DNA of 64,000 nucleotides, from contig QCXZ01000003.1 of the NCBI GenBank assembly GCA_025024175.1, positions 13,365,621 to 13,429,620 of the forward strand. The letters are read 5' to 3'. Numbering within the stretch: position 1 is the stretch's first letter; every line of letters starts with the position of its first letter. Below the pieces are notes generated by a model. That model was given only the letters and a program-made list of their open reading frames with translations, was not told where the DNA came from and searched no databases. Of the stretch, positions 10,529 to 22,431 are shown one piece after another. The stretch is from Rhyzopertha dominica (taxonomy: Eukaryota; Arthropoda; Insecta; Coleoptera; Bostrichidae). Made by a program: the position numbers and the translations under genes.

Positions 10529-13107
10529 GATGTATCTCCAACAGCTGGTGGAACATAATTCCCAAGAAACTCTTACAATAGCACACTTGGGAGAAACATC
10601 AATCTTTCACCAGACCGATCTGATTTCATATATTCAACCTGATTCATACAATTAAAGACGTATGACTTACTAAGCACTGCTTCTCATATTCAAACCTCGN
10701 TGGCCAGGTGACAGGGTAATTTCTACTTCTAAAGTTAACCATCACTGTCGCGTACGGTCATACACAGACTGCCAAATCATGATGGGTGTCAAGGTGTAAT
10801 CTCCCAGTTATTTCTAAGGCGATCTTATTTGATTATATTCTAACTCTATGTGTAATTCTACCAACGGTGTAGAAAGGCATTTCATTCAGATTCAGATGCA
10901 GAAATCCATCCTAATAGGTTGCTGGATTTGGGAGTCTGCTCGAAACTATCTTGAAGTAGGTGTCCTAAACAAAGAAAAATTCGTCTTAATAATTAGATAA
11001 GAAATAAAACAATGCAAAATGTAAGACTAAATCTTTTTTGTGCACCAGCAAGAAACTTTTTTGGTTCAAAATCTTTATGTTCTCCAACACGACAGCCAAA
11101 AACACATCATGTACTCGTATTTAGAAAGTAAAGTATCCATTAACAGAGCTGTTGTCTTTTCTAAATTTGTAATTTAAAAGCTTTGGAAAGGTGAGGGATC
11201 GGAATTCTTTTTACCCAGATGAAAAATAAGACCTTGTGATTAATGCGTTTACCAATTTAACTTCTCACGGATGAACTGCACCTAAATTGAATTTGCTGTC
11301 TACTCGTAATAGAAAAGCTCATCTGCAGGTTTCTAGATATTCTCTAAATAACAAAACTCATCAGTGCAGAACTACTTTCCAACGCCGAAGGCAAATCTTT
11401 GTTTTTGTTATCCTCGTGCGGTTTTAAATTCTGACGGGAGCACATGCAACATCCGAGCGGGATGCAAGTTACATAACCAAGGGGTTGAAAATGTTAAATG
11501 CACTTTAGATGTGTGCATCTGGCGTATCTCACTGTGGCTGTGAGTCTGTCTCGCTCGTCGTTGTTTACAAAGGTATACCAGTATGCATATTATTTGTTGT
11601 TCATATCCGATATTTGCCTTTACAATCGCGTTCTACATACTTAATTTTTATATAGTTTGCAAGGAATCAGAAAATTGGTATATCTGTTAATGCATGGCAT
11701 TAGAAATTGAATATAGGACGAACATCAGAAATCCTTACAGGTGAAAACGAATCCGTGTTTATTTAATCGCCTCTCAGATTCAGCGACATCGAATACACGT
11801 CATGTTGGGAATGAATGAATGAAGGGAATGAATGGTTATTTTGCTTTTAAGTCTGTACAAAATATCGAAATTTTTGGAATATTAATTGGGATGGCGAAGA
11901 GAGCATGAACAATCTTGTTACATTACATGGTATTAGTATATGATTTAGTTGCGAGTCTGGATTTGATTAACACTACCTTTCAACACGAAGTTTAGTGAAT
12001 ACATTTTTGAATTTTCAATTTTAGCACAAAGTTTTTATGACCTTGTCGCATTTCTATTATACCTGTATATGCATGCCTCCTTGCAGATCAATATTATTTA
12101 ATACCGAGCGAATCTGTCAACTTAGAATTATATAAGTGCTAATTACTACTTACAAGGCCCGCTATATATATCACTAGGATTCGCATGGAAATTACTTCTT
12201 AGTAATTTAATGTAATTAAACATCCACAAAACATAATACGTTTAGTAAAACGCACCCACCAAAATTACACATGAGACGCCATAAGCTATTTTACGAAAAA
12301 TAAACGAGAAGTTTCTAACAACAAGTATATATTTAACAGTTAATGAATAGATTTCTGAACAAATTAAGACAGAGTCAAATCGAGATTTTAAAATTAAAAA
12401 TTTAGTATCTGTACACATTATAATGCAGTAGACATTTAACAATTTGGACCAACACGCTAGTCACACATGACCACCACAAACTACCTCTGCACTCTTACTC
12501 TAAAAAGATTACCTATTACCAACAATTTAACCAAATTACTGGTTAAAAGCAAAATTGACTTTAACTTCATTAACGCGAGCCTAGGATAATTAATCAAATC
12601 ATTTCCCAAAAATACAGGGAAGCGTGACGTCAATTACTCTACGCGCATTGGACCAAAACAGCATGACTTCCGACTTAGTAAAGGTATGTTACATTACTTC
12701 ATGATTTTCTACGCTACTCTATACCATCTAGGCACAAAAGGCCATAAAGTTGACCCTTCTGAGAAGTTTGAGCACCTACAAAGTATGCTGCACCTGTTCA
12801 CAATAAAACAACCCGACACAAAAAAACTGCAAAAAACGAAAAGTATGGATTTACCAAAATTAGCTCGTATGTGCGTTTTGCTACAATCTGGCTTGCTCTT
12901 TGTAAATACTCATATTCGTATATTTCGCTTGTTGGATGATACCTAAGTTTGTAAGTATTCATGCGCTTATTTTACCAAAAGATGTTAATTGATTTTAAAT
13001 TAGGTTGGTGGCTAGATGATTGTCTCAAGGGATAAATGTTTCTTTATTATCCTTATGTATCAGCGTCAGTTCTTTGAGTTCTTCTATGGTAAATTGCGTC
13101 TTTGGCT
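10529..13107. other. Gene-free stretch
   Basis: AT-rich, unremarkable sequence with one N at 10,700. The 86-residue open frame at 12,686-12,946 has no recognisable domain and is not called. Confidence 0.5.
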
Positions 13108-14890
13108 ATTATAGGTGTATGAATACCAGAGACTTGATACTTATAGACTGCTAGCAGGGCGACAAAAGTGTTGTCAACATCTTAGGTCACCCAAAACCCT
13201 TGTAAAGGCAAGAAAGCGCCCGCGCCGGTGCTCACGGTTTATTTTAATTTCAATTACACTGCCGTCCTGTGCTTATTTTTTATGTTTTTAAAATTTTGCT
13301 CCGCCAATCGAAAGAGCACACTTTCTCGTTTCATATGGTGTAGAGAAAAGTTACATACCGGTAATAATAACAAGGATACAATTAATTTAAGCAATCGCGT
13401 AAGGCAAATTTTGGCATCGAGGTATTTTTTTAGCTAATTGAATTAGACCTATAGTTGTGCGAGATAAAAGTTGCAGAAAAAGTCGAAAAAGACGCTAATG
13501 AAATATTTTTTGTGGTAGCATTACATATAATGAAGATATTTCTTTATTCCGTGCCCGAATCTGTTTCACACCGCGCGACCTCGCTGCTGCGCTTGAAGTA
13601 CCTAGGACCTGGAGATTTTGGACGCTGGATGCGTAAAATAAAACCGGAAACTTGTACAAATGTTATTATTGATTTTTAAACAAACTTGTCTAATTCTATG
13701 TTGTACACTATTTTGCGTTTTGTTCAGATGATGAATTCTAATAGTTAATTACAACTTGGCAATTGCAGTTATCAACTGTATTATATGATTATTTTCAACT
13801 TCCTGTTTAAAAATGTGTTCATTTAAGAACTCAAACATAGTTTCTGCAGAGGCGTTTCTGCGATAATTTATAATTATTTTATTAATCGATGGTCGGAGAG
13901 TAACAGCTACATAAACGTTTTTTCGGCGACTTCACAAATTTGTGTTAATGTAATGGAATAGATCACGGGGTACGTGGCAAGAAAAATATCAAATTCAATA
14001 GGATGTTCAGTTTGTGCGTATGTGCTATTTGGTACAGAAAGTTAATCGTTTCTTTTTACCAGAAAAAAATTGTCAAAAGATGCTACTGTTACTCGCTGAC
14101 CATCAACTAATAAAATGCAGAAACTATGTTTGTGTCCTTAAATGAACACATTTTTGAACAGGAATTTGAAAATAATCATATTATACAGTTGATAACTGTA
14201 ATTTCTAAGTTGTATTTAACTATTAGAATTCATCATCCAAACAAAACGCAAAATAGTGTACAACGTAGAATTAGACAGTTATATAACAAACTTCTGTTGT
14301 TTAAAACTCAATAATAACGTTTGTACCAGTTTCCGGTTTTATTTTACGCATCCAACGTCCAAAATCTTCAGGTCGTTGATACTCCAGGCACAGCAACGAG
14401 GTCGCGCGGCGTGAAACAGATTCGGGCACGGAATGAAAAGATATTTTCATTATATGTTACGCTATAACAAAAATCCTTCACTAGCGTCTTTTTCGACTTT
14501 TTCTGCATCTTTTATCTCGCACAATTATAGGTCTAACTCAATTAGCTAAAAAAATACCTCGATGCCGAAATTTGCCTTATCCGATTGATACATCAGTTGT
14601 TTAAATTAATTGTATCCTTGTTATTATTACCCGTATTTAACTTTTCTCTAGACCATATGAAACGAGAAAGTGTGCTCTTTCGATTGGTGAAAGAAATTTT
14701 GAGAAACGTAAAAAATAAGCACAGGGCATCAGTGTAATCGAAATCAAAATAAACTGTGAGCACCGGTGCGGGCGCTTCCTTGCCTTTACAAGTGTTTTGT
14801 GTGGCCTAACATGTTGACAACACTTTCGTACGCAGCGACTAATGCAGTAGGAGCAGTCTAGAAGTACCAGGTCTCTGATGAATACGACAC
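13108..14890. repeat. 1.8-kb imperfect palindrome (two inverted element ends)
   Basis: The left arm (about 13,108-13,915) is the reverse complement of the right arm (about 14,070-14,890) at roughly 88-90% identity with small indels, around a spacer of about 150 bp. Matching blocks include 'caatcgaaagagcacactt', 'tcgtttcatatgg', 'aataataacaaggatacaa' and 'acctcgctgct/acctcgttgct'. An extra 25-30 bp interrupts the left arm near 13,850-13,880. Each arm carries the same short coding tail reading from the centre outwards, so the structure looks like two 3' halves of one transposon joined head to head, or a foldback element. No clear target duplication was found. Confidence 0.75.
14126..14314 (+). 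pseudogene. Transposase tail in the right arm (possibly P-element/THAP9-like)
   Basis: The frame translates to a 62-residue tail with 'NEHIFEQEFENNHIIQLI', 'YLTIRIHHPNKTQN' and the terminal 'RRIRQLYNKLLLFKTQ'. Upstream, the frame is not open. The basic helical end closing in 'LxxFKxQ' recalls the C-terminus of P-element/THAP9-type transposases as I remember them, but the match is short and the assignment tentative. The left arm carries the same tail on the minus strand (about 13,835-13,690), with a premature stop, supporting a shared ancestral protein. No THAP finger or catalytic residues are present. Confidence 0.35.
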
Positions 14891-16320
14891 TCTTTCGTCG
14901 ATGTCAGCTTATTAGTCACCATCGATGTAGCTTCTATCTAGGACTCTTCTGGAAGCAAAATACGATTTTTCCCTTTTAAGTAATGCAGTACTCTTTTCTT
15001 TTCAGTCCTCGGGGCTATTTTTCTGCCGAGTTTTCAGTTTCAGTCGGTAATAGCTACTTTCGAGTCTTTTATGCGAAGACCTGATATTAAGTCGTGACTG
15101 CATTCCTGCTGTAACATCTTCGTGGCTCCTGTCAGTTCGTTTTGAAGAAGTTCAATTTCCAAGCAGTATAGATGGTGATGCATCAATTTTTTCTTCTGAG
15201 ATTTGGACGCGGAGTGGAATGGGTTTGCATTTAACGGGTAAGACCTATTACACTTATTTGTCGAGTGGTTTACCAGAGAAAAATGAATTTGTTAGCGGTA
15301 CCTTAATTAAACCGATAGATGGTTTAATTACTCTTATTAGAAACTTCTTCTGCCTGAGTAGACAAAAAGGTTGAGCAGAAGCTCTGAGAAATGTCACTAC
15401 AATCGTGGGTTCACGAAAATAGGCAAGTTCTGAAGCCTTCCCTATACTCTAACGATCTACTCGTAGATATATGTAACTGTTTCGCTATGGCAATATCCTT
15501 TTTTTGTAATGAAGAAGCGTTTCATCAGCAACAAGGTCGTTAAATAAATTCTGCAGAATGACCAACGCAAATAGATTCCTGCGATCTAAACTTAAACTTC
15601 CAGTTTCCAGGAGCTTTCTACCAACAAATTTCCTTAAATTAAAGCCTTCACCAAATTGTCTCCACCATTCAATCATTAACTTACTTTGTTTACTGTGGTC
15701 GTATACATTAAGGATTGTGGAAATTCCTTCTTTCCTAAACACCAACATCCTTACATCGTAGAGGTCAATGTAACTTGTTTATTTTCATTAACGAAAACTG
15801 ATTGTTTTAAACTGCGGTGTTTACTTTTCACGGCGAATTGTGGTAGTACAGGTCCTGTAGGTTTTATTTGCAATTAACTGCTTCAACGGAGTGCTGCGAA
15901 CGGTTTGTCCAACAAATTAGCGCAGAGGGCCATCCGAGAGAGACCAGACATTGTTCAGGCTAAATTGGAATTATGCGGCCCAAGTGATCGAATCCGTTTT
16001 TGTAGGGTATTTAGTAAAGTGCTTCAGTGAACCGGAAATTTGTTGTAGTTCCGGTCGGTAGATTGATGGTCACAATTAGAGATGGGGCGGGTGGTTTCAG
16101 ACAGAAGTATGCGTAATCGATTGATTTATCGATTGCCGCTTGTGCTAACCTCGTTGTTTTATGGGTTTGATGCAAANTTGCTTCTTTGGACTCTATAATN
16201 ATGAGCCATAGGCAATCACGATTTCTGTACTTTGTAATGGGATGAGCAAACTAATTATGTTCGTTGAAAAGGTTGACTTGTATCCTGATTTGTTATGTTT
16301 AATGTCAAAAACTGTAAATT
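14891..16320. other. Gene-free stretch
   Basis: No gene is supported. The 87-residue minus-strand frame at 15,748-15,485 (N-terminus 'MLVFRKEGISTILNVYDHSK') has plausible protein-like composition. I do not recognise it, and it has no upstream extension or splice context that I could defend. Confidence 0.4.
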
Positions 16321-16337
16321 TCTATCTGTATTTTATA

Positions 16338-16715
16338 TACAGGGTGAGTGATTAGTGCGTCTGCGGAAGATACTGACTTTACTATTAACAATAAACAGAT
16401 AATTTTTTGTGTCGTCATATAATTAGTTAAGGTGCATCCACTATAATTATTTTCAGCTATGCAGCATGTACTGTTTTTCCAGGACCGTAGTAAACCTTTT
16501 TTAAAATGGCACCCTATGTATTTTTGAAATTTTCTTGTGAGCCTTCCTAGGTGCTTTATAGCCAAGTTATTTGTCCAGTAGCGAAGGTAACTTCTCTCTA
16601 GACTTTAGTATAGTTTTTGTGCGATTCTACTATACAGTGTGATAACTAGACGTGATCAATTTCTACAACTTTCAAATCACTGTAACTTGATTTTTTTTTA
16701 ATGGAACACCCTATA
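16338..16715. repeat. Repeat with 'tacagggtg' ends
   Basis: Starts with tacagggtgagtgatt at 16,338. The complement of the same motif appears at 16,703-16,715 (ggaacaccctata), with another complementary copy internally at 16,508-16,520 (gcaccctatgta). Such ends are common in insect DNA transposons and MITEs. The span is a guess from the terminal motifs; no coding content. Confidence 0.35.
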
Positions 16716-19700
16716 TTTTTTATTTAGTCGTAATCTACTTTTAATTCTCTTCATTATGCCCTATATAAAATGCACCCAGTCTGATGCTAAAAAAGTTGTG
16801 AAGGTTCGATAATTGTCAAAAATTAGAAGTTATACTACCTTACGCGTCACATCAGTTTTCTATACTGCTTGTTTTTGGACATTTTCCAAATGAACATTGC
16901 TTAATAAATACGTAAGAATATTCATTGCAGTGGTAGCATACTTATTTATGTATGCATTGCTTTGTATAGTTTTGTAGCGGTGGTAATATTTGTGTATATA
17001 GAATATTCTCAATTGTTTGATGAGAAATTATTGTTTATTTTTGTGATTAATCGCACGCAATTGTCTAAAATACTTGCAACGATGTCATTGCAACAAAATT
17101 TTGTCAATCTTTGCTTATAAGCTGAGTAAAAGCAACACTAATTTTTCTTGTGTAGTAATGATTAACGTTTTGGTACTTGAATTTATTGCTGTAGTTTGTA
17201 GGAGTACATACTCGTTTACAATCCCGGTACAGTACAGAAGAATATATGTACCTTATTAGCAATGAATATTTATCAATTCTCGTTTGCATTTCGAGAAAAT
17301 GTATATTGCATTGACTCAGTTACAATCAATAATTATTTTATGTTTTTACTAACACACCGTAGCCCTCACATAAATATCCAAAATTTCATTCCATTCCGTT
17401 CCGTTCGTTGCAAAATACCGTTTTTTTTTACACATCATTAAGTATTGTTGATACCAGTGAAGCTTTATTGCATTTTAATGGTTGAAAAAGTGTTCGATGC
17501 GTCTAAATTGCCCAATTTGTTTCAATAAACGCCCGAAGCGAGATTTAGGAGCAATTAAATTAACTTGCTTTCATCTCTAATGTATCTGCTACAGCTTTAT
17601 GTGTGAACACTCTTTGAAAAATCAACTTTTATTGGTGTTGTGGTTATGTTTGACTATAGACATGAACACATTTTCACGCTTGCACGCGAAATGTTTTGAA
17701 GTAGCGGTGCACAGTAATTGTCAGCTGGAATTTACGACTACGTCTTACTGCATCTGGCGCATCACGGCCTTGAAAATAAAAGATCATGTGGTAGTTGTGA
17801 AGAAGTTATTGTCTTGAAATTTGGAATTTGGCAATAATCACTGCTTTTTAATGGTTGCACATTTTCATCGCATCCTTGTAACTACCATACATTCACCGTA
17901 TATAATTATTTATAGCTTTGTGTAATATATAATGTTTAGGTGATTTAAACGGGATATTAATAGTCATTAAGTCATTGTTATTTCGATTCCTTGCTATTAC
18001 TTGTTGGAATAATACTTCGACTTCAAATTGTGTAGTCTTTTATTTATTTTTGAGTAACTTAAATTATTTCTTGTTTGCTTGATTCCAACTTTTTTATATT
18101 ATACATACTGTATTTGAAAGGAGATAAAGCCGTATTTGCAGATTTAGCATTTTAATCTATGTATCTTATCCTCTAAGAGCTTTAAAATGGTGGCCCATAT
18201 TTACATTATGTACGGTGTTAGTATTCAATTATGGACTATTCCATTAAATTAATGATTTTCTAAATACAGTCCTATAACATATATAATCCGCGACACATGG
18301 TATCCTAACTATTAGGTAATCCGATGTAAATTGCATCATTAAAAACAAGCACTTAGTTGATGAGTTTTGACGCGAACTGCAATAAATTTTAAGCCTGCAT
18401 TAGGTATTACCTTCTATTTCCAAGGAAATACGTTCAGACATTAAACATTAAATCAGCAAACGACATTTTGACATGGGGTTTTATCGCTCATGTTAAAGTA
18501 TTATTAGAGACGGAATACGACGTACACCGTATTTGCTGGCTGTTTTTATTGCATGGAGCTGTAAATGGCGTATATAGATATTATCAGCCCTATATATGTG
18601 GGATGATGATGGTCAAGATCGATTTAGTTCAGAATCAAATCGATACTGTTAATACAATTAATGAAAACGTTAATCTAAACAGTAAACTGTAATTCTGCAT
18701 GCATTTTTCTAAGATGAATCTGTCTGTAAAATATCTACAGTCTTTATTACGCAGATATTTTATGAATTGTATTTGAATCGATTTGTATTATTATTCAAAC
18801 GAATCGATTCACTGAGGAGTACCGGAGTACCGTTTGTTAAGCATTCCGGAATACATTTTTATCGGACCTAGTATAGGAGCCTTGGATAACATTGGGTTGT
18901 AGCCGAATTGCTTAACAAATACGGAAGTTTGATGCATGTTTTGTGCAATTGACGCAAGTTTCTCTGGTCCAACTCATCACAATGTTACACCGCCCAAACA
19001 TTTTTTTAATGTATCGAACTTGCAAGCAGTCGCACCTGGTGGGCTATACACAGTAACAAAAGCTAAAAGGAAAACAAACTGTTTTCATGACAGCACGTCG
19101 ACTTCGCGAACCTAACATTCATGCAGATGCACACAGAAAGATCAAATAAGTAATTATTTTTCGTATACAAAACGTATTACCGGATCGTGAAATGATTATT
19201 TAGCGGTGACGTTCCTTTCCTGTTTAGTCAAGAGAAAATAATTCTAATGGGAAAATTTTTTGCAGGAAAAGCATTTTTGTATGTGCGTTTATGTTATTTT
19301 GTATCGGACTTCATACAGTTTCGCGTGTAGAAGGTATATTTTATAGTTTCTGTTTGCTTTATATTCACCTAAAATATTTTTATGTGGGTAGTTAACTAGT
19401 TTTGTTCTATATCAAATAAAGTAATTATATTTTTTTAACGAATAAATGTTTTGCAGATTTAAGCAGGTCTTTAGTAATAAATATACCAAAATATGTTAAT
19501 TATTTCTTGCTCTATGGTTCTTCTATTTGAGATAATGACATGGTGAACAAACTTAATTTTTTAAATGCACGTCTATGCTGTACTGTCTGCACCGCACCCA
19601 ACTGCAGTTAGATATATTTCGCTAGCATTATAGCTCATCAGTGCAATTTAGGTCTAGTGCAGGCAGCACGACATAGAACATGTTTTGCCTATATACCAAA

Positions 19701-21176
19701 GGCCTGGTTTGACTTGGTATTAATTTTTGTCCACTATGATGTTATTTTTCAGCATTGTGATGTTTTTCATTCTTCTGTAATGCTGACTTAAAAAAAGCAT
19801 CAGAATTTTCATAACTGCTTTATTTTTAATGCATGCAAGACAGAGTATATAAATAACACAATTTCAAAAACAGTCTATAGATGTATAGACCAATTCCCAT
19901 CTTGATTATGCGAATATTTCGCGGTCTGTCAACTTAGACTACAAAGAAAAGAAATCACATGTTAAATTGTACGACTCTGATGGCAATTGCTGATCATCAC
20001 TAGGCAAGATTTCATGGTAACCTCTTTTAACCCTTGCATAGTCATTACAAATGGAGTCAGAGAATATCTCTTAACATTATACGGTATCGGTCTCTAGTAA
20101 TTGATATCGCCAGGATTTTGTTATCTTCAGATACGCCAATAGGGTTCTTGCATAAAAATAGGAGAGAGCTATATTGTGTTCTATATTATAATCAGGTGGA
20201 AAGGCATATTGATGTCACGAGTAAGGAAGCAGAAGGCGAAGGACGTCGTATACGCTAAATTGTGTGTTAATTTACTCTCTTCAATTTGTCGATGACCGAA
20301 GTTATACAACGACGGGTTCTATTTCTACCTGACGAGTCCAAACAAAGGCGAAAGTCAGAATCATAGGAAGCGAATGGATTAATCATAGCAGATGTTATTT
20401 AATTATGCTGATAGACTGACAAATTATTGAACAACGACTGCATAAATGGTCATTCGGTAAAAAATTGTTTTAAAGAGTCGTCTCAAATTGTCTTTTGTTG
20501 ATGCCGAAAAAAGGCTATTATTTTGAGCGATTATTTCGTTTTGTAGCACCCAATTCTGCATTTAAGTAAGACACGTGTTCTTTTGGTTAGGCTTCCTTAT
20601 TTTTCACATATCCATTTAAATGTAGAAATGCTTCCCTTATTATCTTCTTAGTACCTAGTCATCAAAATTTTGCATCACATACCGGGTAAAACAGAGGCGT
20701 CCAGAATATTATCATTCACTGTTGCTTCGCTGAAATACACATTTTTTGGTTTTGATGTTGTGCATCCTCAGTCACTTAAAACTTCTCACACCTCATTTAG
20801 TGCGCGATTTTTCTGCACAAATCAATAATTACAACACTTTTTTCTGTTCTATAGTTTTGATAGTTTATGAGTAAGTAGGGAAAGGCTATTTAAGCACTTT
20901 ATTACTTGCATGCGAGTGAATTATGAATTTATCAGACATTTTAAAGTGGTATATTCGCTTAACTTATCTTGGAGTGAGAATTAAATTCCATGCAATGCTT
21001 CACAAAAATCACTGGATAGCATTTAACGCAAATTTTTTGTAGAATGGCCGAAATTGTCTTAAAAATATATTGAAATGGTTACAAATGTGTTATTACCTGT
21101 CGTTCTGTGTATAGTAATTATTTGCTGATATTGTTTATTGTGGCGATGAGTCTCCTAAATGCATTTTTGGAGTTAA
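16716..21176. other. Gene-free stretch
   Basis: 4.4 kb with no recognisable gene. Small items: an attcc/gttcc-rich patch at 17,388-17,410; a short hairpin around 18,775-18,815 (gaatcgatttg / caaacgaatcgattc); and a longer one at 19,571-19,679 listed separately. Remaining open frames are short and featureless. Confidence 0.5.
19571..19679. repeat. Imperfect hairpin with 22-bp arms
   Basis: The arm gtctatgctgtactgtctgc (19,571 onward) pairs with the complement of gtgcaggcagcacgacatag (19,657-19,676), with about four mismatches around a 64-base loop. It could be a remnant of a small foldback element or a chance structure. Nothing indicates a microRNA beyond the fold. Confidence 0.35.
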
Positions 21177-21178
21177 TA

Positions 21179-22429
21179 CGAGGGTAAATCAAATATAAAC
21201 CGACTCGCATACTTTGTGCGTCAGGGAATGATGTAGAGGCCACACAGAATATTTTGAGAAGAGTGGCGACCCTTTCCATGCATTTCGCATAGTAACCGGT
21301 TTTCCCCTCCCTTTCTGTCAGTAGCGTGAAAGAGGAGCGAGGCTATTGTACATGTTGCGGTTGCGCAACGGATAATCGTAAAGTTCCTCAGCAATGAAAA
21401 CGTTGGGCCCGCCGAAATTTGGCGAAGAGTCAAAACACAGTATGGGGAATCAACATTGTCAAAGACCCAGGTGAAATTTTGGCATAAAGTATTTGTGCAA
21501 GGACGTGAAACTGTGGAGAACAGGAACCATTTGAGACGCCCTAGAACAATCGTCACACCGGGGAACGTCGCAGCTGTGGAAAACCTTATCGAAGACGATA
21601 GTCTCCTCACATTAGCAGAAATTGCATCAAAACTGGCCAGTGTGCAGGCAATAGTACGGAATGAGCTGCAGTACAGAAAAATTACTGCCCGATGGGTGCC
21701 AAAGCTTCTGAATGACGACCAGAAAGCAGCACGCGTTGAGATTTTTCGGAGACTTCTTGGACGGTTTGTAGGTGAAGGGAACCTGTTTTTGAATCGCGTA
21801 CTCACCTGTGACGAGATATTGGGGTTCACCATTACACTCCGGAGACAAAGAGAGCGAGTAAGGAATGGCGTAGGCGCGACCAAGATGTTCCGATCAAGGT
21901 CAAAACTCGTCTTTCCGCGTGAAAAGTTTTGGCCACCGTTTTTTGGGACAACAGAGGCATTGTGTTCGTATATTTTCTTCACGAGCACAGGACCATCAAT
22001 GCACAGTACTACCGCGAGCTTCTTGACCGTGTCCGAGTTGCTTACCGGACCAAAAGACGTGGTGTCCCCATTCGCAGCGTGCTTCTTCTTCACGACAATG
22101 CCTGGCCCCATACGGCTGCCCAAACTCGTGCAAAATTGGAGGAAATGCATTGGACTACTGTGGAACATCCTCCCTACAGTCCTGACCTCAGTCCTTGTGA
22201 TTTCTATCTTTTTGGTCCCCTAAAGGAGGCGCCTGGGGGCGAACATTTTGACAGTGATCAACAAGTGGAGCAATTCCTGCGCCGGCATTAGTATGCTCCC
22301 GCGACGTTGGAGGAAATGCATAGAGCGCAAAGGAAACTATGTAGAAAAATGAAATGTACTGAATTTTGAATCTCTTGTTTAAATAAAAAAGAAATTGATG
22401 GAGGTCGGTTTATATTTGATTCATCCTCG
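21179..22429 (+). mobile_element. Near full-length mariner, 1.25 kb
   Basis: Ends cgagggtaaatcaaatataa and, on the complement, cgaggatgaatcaaatataa form TIRs of about 27 bp. They are flanked by TA on both sides (21,177-21,178 and 22,430-22,431), the standard mariner target duplication. The length is close to the family norm of about 1.3 kb. The transposase is broken by a handful of lesions only. Confidence 0.9.
21353..22352 (+). pseudogene. Mariner transposase pseudogene (D,D34D)
   Basis: The first frame runs from the N-terminal helix-turn-helix ('RIIVKFLSNENVGPAEIWRR', about 21,365-21,420) through 'GRETVENRNHLRRP' and 'ARWVPKLLNDDQKAARVEIF' to the first catalytic aspartate in 'RVLTCDEI' (near 21,815). 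A frameshift follows (about 21,820-21,830). The continuing frame reads 'HHYTPETKRASKEW', has one stop (TGA, about 21,918-21,920), and then 'KVLATVFWDNRGIV', 'SVLLLHDNAWPHTA' and 'YSPDLSPCDF'. The spacing between the last two aspartates is 34 residues, diagnostic for mariner. A small in-frame gap is suggested near 21,635 and a deletion plus frame change near 22,290. The last residues, ending 'GNYVEK', stop at 22,352. It is inactive but only moderately decayed. Confidence 0.85.
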
Positions 22430-22431
22430 TA

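Noticed and set aside
15485..15748. 87-codon minus-strand frame with protein-like composition
   Set aside because: No recognisable motif and no splice or repeat context to support it.
21221..22168. Long 315-codon minus-strand open frame
   Set aside because: It is the antisense of the mariner transposase, whose plus-strand motifs, TIRs and target duplication are clear.
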